DNA from: DATJPW01 sp963752855
Lineage (GTDB): Bacteria; Desulfobacterota; Desulfomonilia; Desulfomonilales; Desulfomonilaceae
Direction of reading: 5' to 3'
Assembly (NCBI GenBank): GCA_963752855.1
Contig: CAVVZX010000045.1
Location: 310,001 to 374,000 of the forward strand
Length of the DNA: 64,000 nt
Below are positions 57,594-64,000 of this stretch, one piece after another. Position 1 is the first letter of the stretch. Each line of letters begins with the position of its first letter. The notes beneath the pieces are model-generated. The model was not told the DNA's origin and did not search any database. It saw nothing but the letters and a program-made list of their open reading frames with translations. The translations under genes and the position numbers were made by a program.

Positions 57594-58646
57594 TTGAATC
57601 GAAGCCGCCTTGCTCGCCGAGATTTTGAGACAATAGACAAAACCTGTCTTCTTCCGCCACCGTTGCGGTTGGGATTGGATCCGGAGGAAATCGGGAGGAT
57701 TACCCGAAGATCAGGCTTCATGAAACGACGACCCCGAAAGATTGAACCCAGTTCCTTCCTACAAGCTCTTGTCTTCATGAGCGTGATGCCGGTTTTTTCA
57801 ACGAGGACGCTAGCAATCCATTTGGGCATGTTGACTCACAACGTTATCAGCAAGGTGGCCGTCTTCCTCAGGATGAAGCCCACAGTCATTGATTTTGTAA
57901 AAGAAGCGCTTTTCAACTCAGTTTCGGTAACCTCCCGGCTGAAAGAAGAAATCGGAAAAGGGGCATTCGATTTTTTTCATCGTGTCTTGCTTCAGGATAG
58001 CACCAACCTTGCTCTTCCTCCAAAGCTTGCCACTTTTTTTCCAGGCTCCAAGAATCAGTCGGGTAAAATCAGCGCTTCAGTTAAACTTCAGACCACTTAC
58101 AACTCCCTCACCGAGACATTTGTCTCGTTTCAGATCACTCCTTTCGGGTGCAACGACCAATGCGCTTCTCCTTCCATTTTGGATATTATCCTGGAGCGAG
58201 ATCTGGTGATCCGCGACTTGGGTTACTCTTCCCTTCGTGTCTTCAGAGCCATCGGTGAGAAGAAAGCTTTCTACTTGAGTCGATACTCGCATAAGATGGC
58301 CCTCTTCCATCCGAACGGCAAACGCTTTGATCTGCTCGGGATTCTGAAAAAACACGGGATTCTTGACGAGGTGCTCCTTGCCGGCACCGAAGAAAGACTC
58401 CCCGTCCGGATAGTGGCCATTCCTGTGCCTGAGCATGTTGCCGGCGAAAGAAGGAGAAAACTTCTCCACAGTCGAGACAGACGACTCAACCCCGATCCAA
58501 CCCACTTGGCTCTTCTCGGATGGGAGATCTTTCTCACCAACGTCCCCCAAAATATCTGGGATGCCAAGACGGTGTGCCGAATCTATGGAGTGCGCTGGCG
58601 CATTGAAATCATCTTTAAATCCTGGATCCTGCTTCCGCAGGAATGA
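57594..58646 (+). mobile_element. IS4-type transposase gene, C-terminally truncated
   Basis: The 350 codons match DDE transposases of the IS4 type. The first catalytic Asp is in RVLLQDSTNLALPPKL, the second in VIRDLGYSSLRVF, and the Glu in the Y-(2)-R-(3)-E block YGVRWRIEIIFKSW. The frame then meets CCTGCTTCCGCAGG (58627-58640), a small palindrome of a common dispersed repeat, and stops after LLPQE. Family members continue further, so it is truncated and probably inactive. I cannot define both inverted ends. A relic of the same gene is at 29847-30046. Confidence 0.78.
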
Positions 58647-58861
58647 CGAGATGTCACTCACGCAATCGGTCAAAACTTTTGGCAATTGCTATAAAAGAGA
58701 GCTTGGCCAGCAATAAAAACAAAGACTTAACTCAGACCGGCCGTTCCAAACAGCGTCACAAATTAACGATTCACCACCGAATGACACAAAGATTGACACG
58801 ACAAAAGCTGACCTAAATCAAGGACCTGGATCAGCTTTTGAGGGGCAGGTCAGGCAAACGT

Positions 58862-60502
58862 TTAACCAGAGGTATTGTGTTTTCCTCGGCCGTCTATCAT
58901 CTTTGTGAACGATGAAGACAACCCTTCAAGTTCCTTGCCGGCTTCCTCCAGGCTCCTTGTGGCTTCCACGCTGTTTTGCATTGCGGATTCAATGTCTCTG
59001 ACCGTGGACGCGACACGCTCCACTCTGGCAAACTGTTTCCCGGTCTCGGAGAAAATCATGCCGGCCGCCGTAGTGAACCGGGTAACGCTATCCGAGAGGT
59101 CTTCAATTGATTTTCCCGCCGTTCGAGATTGTTCTACGCCGTCCAGCACGGCTTTCCCACCTTCCTCAGTAGCCATAACCACCGACGCCACCGATTTACG
59201 AATCTCCTGGAGGATTTGGGTAATCTTCTCAGTTGCGTTCTTGGATTGGTCGGCGAGCGACTTTATCTCGTGAGCGACTACCGCAAAACCCTTGCCTTGA
59301 TCTCCAGCTCGTGCGGCTTCGATAGAAGCGTTGACGGCCAATAGGTTCGACTGATTTGCAAAATCCTGGACAGTCGCAATAATCTCTTCGACATATTTTG
59401 TGTCATCGCTCAGCTTAACAACCGTAGTGCTGACAATGTCCATCCTATCTTTTATGAGAGTCATTTTTTGCAGAGTCTCGGATGTGGCCTTCGCTCCGGC
59501 GCTCGCAACTCCGTCGGCGCGTTGCGAGTGCTCTGCCATGCTTCGCGCTGTTTCATTGACGACTCTTGCAGTATTCTCCATTTCGCCTACGGTCGTAGCG
59601 GTCGCTGTGATGGAAGAAGAAGTTTGAGTGGCCCCGACGTAAAGCTCCGATGACGTGGCCCCGATTTGAGCGGCTGACTTGGTCAATACTTCCACGCCTT
59701 CCAAAATGCGTTTGTTGTATGCGCCGAGATTCTCGGCCAGGCTGTTGAGGGCGAGCGCCGAGTCGTTGAGTTTCGCCAATCCCGTAAATATCTACCCGAT
59801 GCGACAATTCTCCCCGATTTATGGCTTCCGCAAGGTTTGCCGCGTCCGACACGGGTTTTGCAATGGTTCGCGCCAAAACAAGAAACGATCAGCAGTATGA
59901 TTATGGCGTACGCGGGAGCGCCCAGGTACAGAAGCGCCTTGATTCTGTCGAAGTTATTCTGCGAAATCAGCGAATAAGCGTCTGAACCTGCCATTTGATC
60001 CTCTGCGATGGCGAGGATCTTGGTCATCATTTCAGCTAACGGGTTCAAAATTCGGGGCCTTTGCCGAACCGGTTTCTGTGCCCGAGGCCGATTCCGACGG
60101 CTTCATTCTTGAAATGGCCGGATCCGCGACCGCAGAGCGCCATGTAGAGAGAAGCTCCTCAGAATCACGGACCTGTTTTTGCTGTTTAGGATTTTCAGCC
60201 ACAAGCGTTTTCAGGCGACCGAGTTCGGCAAGGCTTTCTTGATACCCCGCCCGGTATTGATCAAGATTTTTTTCGCCCGCTCCGAGCGTATATGCCCGAA
60301 GACCGGTCTCCATTTTTGACGAACTTTTTTGAATGGACGCGACAGCTCTAACAATATCGTGAGTTTTCGTAGTCTTGGGAAAGAATCCCGCAACCTCGTA
60401 TAAGCTCGCCAACATCACTATCGTGGGAATGGCAAGCGCAAGGATGGAAATTATAGCAAGAGCTATGAGCTTTGTTCGAATAGTCAGGTCGGCCGGTCTC
60501 AT
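58862..60502 (-). CDS. Methyl-accepting chemotaxis protein (three frameshifts)
   Basis: About 545 residues. The N-terminus MRPADLTIRTKLIALAIISILALAIPTIVML is a membrane helix. A periplasmic four-helix sensor (SSKMETGLRAYTLGAGEKNL, like CHASE3) follows, then a second helix (YAIIILLIVSC), HAMP (TIAKPVSDAANLAEAINRGELSHRV), and the signalling domain with NLLAVNASIEAARAGDQGKG. Each of three junctions (near 60045, 59875 and 59790) equals one extra base. It lies between the transposase and the tRNA 3'-end copy, so it may be cargo of an integrated element. Confidence 0.82.
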
Positions 60503-61077
60503 TTTTACCTCTTTTACCTCAGTCTGATTTTCACGCGGGCATCCGGCGCCAATTACCTGTATACACGCCGCGCGTAAGATTTCCATTAGGGCAAAGCCGA
60601 TGAGTCGACAATTATCAGCAAACGGCGGACGGTCGTCTCAAATCATGAGAGTTATCAGGAAATGTTCTGAGGCCTCACTGGACTAAAAAGCCGTTCCTCA
60701 AAGATTGTCCCAAAATTCTCAGCCTGCTGACTCGATCTCAGAGCCATGTCGATCTACGGTGTTTCGGGAATTTGAACCTGAATTATGCCGCGGTCTTGCC
60801 ATTTTAGGCGTTTTAGCGTTGCTGCGCGCTCGAAGGATAGCTCCGGTGACACCGAAAAGGTCTCCGTATGGAATCCGACACGACCTGACACAGGCAAAAC
60901 CGTCGTCACTTTGCTGAGAAAGCCACATTTTTGCTGTTTTTGATCGTAACTCACCGTTTCGCCTCAGGTCAAACATAATCTCTTATGTGGTCACTGACTC
61001 GAACAAACATTGATAGTGTTTCTGTAGCGGCTGTTCGTGAGAAATAACAGACTGATTTAATCGGATAAAAGAGTCTG
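60503..61077. other. Stretch without a supported gene
   Basis: It contains the upstream region of the chemoreceptor on the minus strand and, further right, short open frames on both strands that I cannot match to any family (for example a 66-codon minus-strand frame ending near 60754). Composition is ordinary. It forms the inner right end of the tRNA-bounded segment and may hold remnants of integration genes too decayed to recognise. Confidence 0.35.
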
Positions 61078-61107
61078 TCCGGGGGTCGAAACCCTCTCCC
61101 TCCGTCA
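61078..61107 (+). repeat. Copy of the tRNA-Ser(TGA) 3' end (attachment-site-like)
   Basis: TCCGGGGGTCGAAACCCTCT and CCCTCCGTCA match the last 31 bases of tRNA-Ser(TGA) at 57474-57504, with one base missing and two or so substitutions. Same-orientation duplication of a tRNA 3' end is the classic trace of site-specific integration. It lies four bases after the pgsA stop. No integrase is seen between the copies. Confidence 0.65.
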
Positions 61108-61110
61108 CTC

Positions 61111-61686
61111 CTAGAATCCGGTGTCACTGTCCTCGCGGACCTCGTATTCCCTGTAAAACTTCACGAAATAATCAATGCCGGACCACCACGTCAAGACCAG
61201 GGCCACATAAATAAGAACGGTCCCGATAATGTGAAAATCAATCGGAATCAACAGGTTGTATTTATAATGGACGATGAGCGGGACTATGGCTGAGAATTGA
61301 AAAACTGTCTTGAGCTTTCCTACACGGCTCGGCGCCAGTGAGGTATCCCACGTCTTGGTAATCGCCCTTAAGGCGCTCACTGCGATTTCTCTGGTAATAA
61401 TCAGCATCACTATCCATGCGGGAACTCGGTCCAGGGATATGAGCATTATAAGCGCAGCGGTAACCAGCACTTTGTCTGCTATAGGATCCAGGAACCGGCC
61501 AAACGAGGACTCGAGTTTGAAACGTCGGGCAATGAAACCGTCAAAATAATCGGTAAGAGATGCTACCAGGAAGACAGCTCCGGCTATCGCGGAAGGCAAT
61601 CGTCCAGGGAAAAACAACAAGATCACAATGGGAGGAACCAGGACCAGTCTTCCCATAGTAAGAAAATTCGGCAAATGCCTCTTCAT
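61111..61686 (-). CDS. pgsA: CDP-diacylglycerol-glycerol-3-phosphate 3-phosphatidyltransferase
   Basis: The 191-residue membrane enzyme makes phosphatidylglycerol phosphate. The CDP-alcohol phosphotransferase signature D(x2)DG(x2)AR(x8)G(x3)D(x3)D is present in DYFDGFIARRFKL...SSFGRFLDPIADK. MKRHLPNFLTMGRLVLVP is the usual start; AGGAGG is 14 bases upstream. A longer start at 61731 or 61722 is possible. About five membrane helices follow. The frame is intact. Confidence 0.93.
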   Translation of the reverse strand: MKRHLPNFLTMGRLVLVPPIVILLFFPGRLPSAIAGAVFLVASLTDYFDGFIARRFKLESSFGRFLDPIADKVLVTAALIMLISLDRVPAWIVMLIITREIAVSALRAITKTWDTSLAPSRVGKLKTVFQFSAIVPLIVHYKYNLLIPIDFHIIGTVLIYVALVLTWWSGIDYFVKFYREYEVREDSDTGF

Positions 61687-61743
61687 CGGATTCTCTATTT
61701 CCTCCTGCCCGAGGGGCGCCATATCAAACATCTTCCCTTAAAG

Positions 61744-63307
61744 TCAAACTTCCGACTGATGTGAAATGAATTTTGCGGCGCCATTGCCGCGTCCGGAAAC
61801 AGATTCCCACGGATACAATCCGGAGTTCGTGCGATCTATCGGTAATACCACTTCGACTGTTGTGCCTTTCTCAGGTTCGGATGATATATCCACCACGCCA
61901 TTATGTTCTTCCACTAAAAGATATACTTTGCTCAATCCCATCCCCGCGCCGGTGGTTTTGGAGGTGAAGAAAGGAGTGAAAACTTCAGATAGGTCCTGGC
62001 CGGTAATCCCGACTCCCGTGTCTGCCACCGAAACCGAAACAGCCGCGCCGGAATTCTTGAGGCTTATGTTCAGATTTCCACCTTGCGGGCATCGCCTCGT
62101 AAGCGTTCAGGATCAGATTGTAAAACACCTCTTCGAGCGCCAACTGGTCCGCAAGAATGCGAGGCAGGTGATTTTCAGCCGTCCACTTTAGAGATACGGA
62201 ATCGACATGAACTGTCGAGAGACGATCGATTACGCGTTTGTGCGCTTCTTGAATTATTACAAGCAGATCTACACTGCTGAATTGAAGCGAATAGGATTTG
62301 GAAAAGCGCACATAATCTTCAATGTCATGGACCATTCTTTCAAGACGAGCCACATTGTCCAATATGATTCCGGTATAGTGCGCGCTCGTCAAATCTCCGG
62401 AGTTGAGTTTTTGAAGCCGCCGCGAAAATCCCCCGAGAGACGTCAGGGAGTTCCTAACTTCGTGGGCCACCCCTTCCACCACCTTGCCGAGAGAAGCCAA
62501 TTTTTTCGACTGCTTCAGTCTTTTCTCAATATCGTAAACGCGCGTTAAGTCCGCCACAACAGCTAGAATTCCCGTGAGCCGTCCGTTCTCCTCCATGATT
62601 GATGTAGACAGATATCCCGGAAAGATAGCCTTGTCCTTACGTTCGAATTGAAACTCACCTTCGATCCGGCCAAGTTTGATCGTGTCCTCGATCAGGTCGC
62701 TGCGCAGAGGCGTCATTCTTTCCGGTTGAATCAGAAGGCGAATATCCTTTCCCTTTAATTCCGAACGTGAATAGCCCCACATTTCAGACGCGGCCCGATT
62801 CACGAACCGGATATTCCCAAGGGGGTCAGCGGTTATGAGAGCCTCACGAATAATTGTGGTCAAGTGAGCCAGATACCTCTCTCGACGCCGCACCTGTTTC
62901 TTCAATCGAACGTTGTCTTCTGCAATGCGGCGATTTTCCAAAAGTTTTTCGGACAATGACAAAACATCGCCCATGTCGAAAGGCTTTCTCAGATATTCGT
63001 CAGCGCCTAATTTCATGGCCGTAATTGCAGTTTCTTCACTTCCTATACCGGTCATGATGACCACAATTGTTCTTGGAGACTTCTCTTTGAAATAGCTGAG
63101 TAATTCTATTCCCTTGATCTTGGGCATGTGAATGTCAATCAATGCGATGTCAGGGTCTTCCTCAATAAAGGCGGTCTTACACTCTTCACCATCAAAAGCC
63201 TGCACGACGCGGAATCCGTGCGCGTCAAAAACATCCTTCAACATGTTATTGAGGATTTCGGAGTCGTCTGCGATCAAAATCTTAGCTTTGGGGAAGTTGG
63301 TCTCCAT
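61744..63307 (-). CDS. Receiver-PAS-histidine kinase hybrid (one frameshift)
   Basis: About 520 residues. The N-terminal receiver has ILIADDSEILNN, phospho-Asp in IALIDIHMPKIKG, and the LRKPFDMGD Lys. A PAS domain (ALITADPLGNIRFVNRAASEMWGY), HisKA (VVEGVAHEVRNSLTSLGGF) and HATPase (NLILNAYEAMP, ADTGVGITGQDLSEVFTPFF, GAGMGLSKVYLLVEEH) follow. No membrane helix is seen, so it is cytoplasmic. An extra base near 62085 separates the N-box from the G1 box. The input receiver suggests it is itself a target of another kinase. Confidence 0.88.
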
Positions 63308-63314
63308 CGCCTTA

Positions 63315-63581
63315 TTATCCTTGGTTTTCCAGGAACTTCTCTCTACATTTCGGCGAGCAAAAATAAAGGCGGCCATCCTTTGTGGCGACGGTAATCGCTT
63401 CTGAAGCAGCAATATAAACACCACACACAGGGTCTTTGACCATTTCATTCACTCCGGATTCGAGACCGGACTCTTCGGAGAGATTTTGAGGCGGGTTGGA
63501 TTGCAAGTACCTGATAATCCCAACTACAAATTTTAGGGTGACAAAAATGAGGATCGCTATTAGCAAGGTTCTAATCAACAT
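63315..63581 (-). CDS. Membrane-anchored YHS-like metal-binding protein
   Basis: The 88-residue protein has an N-terminal membrane helix (LIRTLLIAILIFVTLKFVVGI) and a C-terminal YHS/TRASH-like domain: MVKDPVCGVYI followed by YFCSPKCREKFLEN. The three cysteines suggest metal binding. It is seven bases upstream of the hybrid kinase on the same strand and 10 bases after folK, so it is likely co-transcribed. Exact function is unknown. Confidence 0.8.
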   Translation of the reverse strand: MLIRTLLIAILIFVTLKFVVGIIRYLQSNPPQNLSEESGLESGVNEMVKDPVCGVYIAASEAITVATKDGRLYFCSPKCREKFLENQG

Positions 63582-63591
63582 CGCATGTCAC

Positions 63592-63999
63592 TCACTCGAT
63601 TTCGAAGTCCAAAGGCCTGACTCCCGCCAATTCCCCTTCCGGTAACAAACGAATTAGGTCCTCGACAGTCCGCCCAAGCGTCGGAATCAAAACGTTCGGA
63701 GCCAATTCGGCTAGAGGGGCCAGAACAAAAGCGCGGTTATGCATTCTAGGATGGGGAATCTCCAGATCCTCCTCTCGGAAATGTTCGTCTCCGTAAAGCA
63801 GCAAATCCAGATCGATGACCCGTGATTTGTCACTGCGGTGATAAACCGATTTACCAAGCGCCAACTCAATGGAGCGCATTGAGCCAATCAGTTCTCGCGG
63901 GGATAAATCGGTTTCTACAAGAATCACCGCATTTAAGAACTTTGGGCCATGATCGCTAATGCCTATGGGATCGGTTTCGTAAAGGCGAGATCTTGCCTT
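63592..63999 (-). CDS. folK: 2-amino-4-hydroxy-6-hydroxymethyldihydropteridine pyrophosphokinase (5' end outside window)
   Basis: The 135 visible C-terminal residues carry the HPPK motifs: RLYETDPIG and GPKFLNAVILVETDLSPREL, then KSRVIDLDLLLYGDE, and IPHPRMHNRAFVLAPLAEL. The frame stays open to the right edge on the minus strand, so about 30 N-terminal residues are outside. The enzyme makes the pyrophosphorylated pterin precursor of folate, the carrier used by MetF. The frame is intact. Confidence 0.93.
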   Translation of the reverse strand, partial: KARSRLYETDPIGISDHGPKFLNAVILVETDLSPRELIGSMRSIELALGKSVYHRSDKSRVIDLDLLLYGDEHFREEDLEIPHPRMHNRAFVLAPLAELAPNVLIPTLGRTVEDLIRLLPEGELAGVRPLDFEIE

Positions 64000-64000
64000 C

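Noticed and set aside
57594..58646. Complete, active insertion sequence
   Set aside because: The reading frame ends early in a dispersed repeat and I cannot find matching terminal inverted repeats on both sides.
61060..61107. A third complete tRNA gene
   Set aside because: Only the T-arm and 3' acceptor strand are recognisable. No anticodon arm or 5' acceptor strand precedes them.

Overview
The window is from an anaerobic bacterium, most likely a deltaproteobacterium in the broad sense (Desulfobacterota, near the Syntrophia or Desulfomonilia; the lineage is my inference). The evidence is the gene set: a methylenetetrahydrofolate reductase MetVF pair with an MvhD/FlpD-like protein, glutamate synthase split into separate domain proteins with their own ferredoxin modules, the mercury-methylation pair hgcAB, glutaconyl-CoA decarboxylase alpha, rubrerythrin, a multihaem cytochrome c and a full-length NifU/NifS pair. 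No rRNA, CRISPR array or prophage is visible.

Layout. 0-2.2 kb: end of an unknown gene, a palindromic repeat pair and a disrupted multihaem cytochrome c. 2.2-5.6 kb: gatCAB. 5.6-13.6 kb: mvhD-like, metV, metF, then a tandem of two FMN-type glutamate synthase paralogues (the first looks catalytically degenerate) and an amidotransferase/GXGXG protein. 14-17.7 kb: ubiE, a TPR remnant, then arsR-hgcA-hgcB and an isoprenylcysteine-methyltransferase-like protein. 17.8-26.2 kb: a chemoreceptor, then on the minus strand gltA-sdhA-sdhB, rubrerythrin and gcdA. 26.4-35.4 kb: DUF2225, a UvrD-like helicase, a repeat-rich and decayed stretch (IS relic, CPBP protease, ankyrin protein), tRNA-Ser(GCT), spmAB, and a primase with an Hfq/Sm-like tail. 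35.6-45.1 kb: a TPR protein, a Gld-type ABC export cluster, a VapBC-type pair, and nifU-nifS. 45.6-57.4 kb: a LolA-like lipoprotein, rlmB-rpoZ-yicC-DUF4416, dksA, kdsD-glmM, a PHP phosphoesterase, an alkaline-phosphatase-superfamily protein, trmL and ldcA. 57.4-61.1 kb: tRNA-Ser(TGA), an IS4-type transposase and a second chemoreceptor, bounded by a copy of the tRNA 3' end. 61.1-64 kb: pgsA, a hybrid sensor kinase, a YHS-like protein and folK running off the edge.

One property affects every call. About twenty otherwise well-conserved genes, including core ones (glmM, sdhA, sdhB, nifU, rlmB), change reading frame once or more. By comparing frames across each junction I count about 27 shifts equal to one extra base and about 4 equal to one missing base, many in short homopolymers. 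This looks more like uncorrected insertion errors than gene decay, so I annotate these genes as single loci and say where the frame breaks.

The most interesting locus is arsR-hgcA-hgcB. arsR overlaps hgcA by ATGA, an inverted repeat lies in the arsR promoter, and the hgcA frame from that ATG contains an in-frame TGA directly after a Cys codon. The TGA is followed at typical SECIS distance by a 6-bp stem with an AGGU loop. HgcA could therefore be a Cys-Sec selenoprotein, although a GTG start downstream of the TGA is a real alternative. The nearby metVF genes would supply the methyl-tetrahydrofolate pool on which HgcA is thought to draw.
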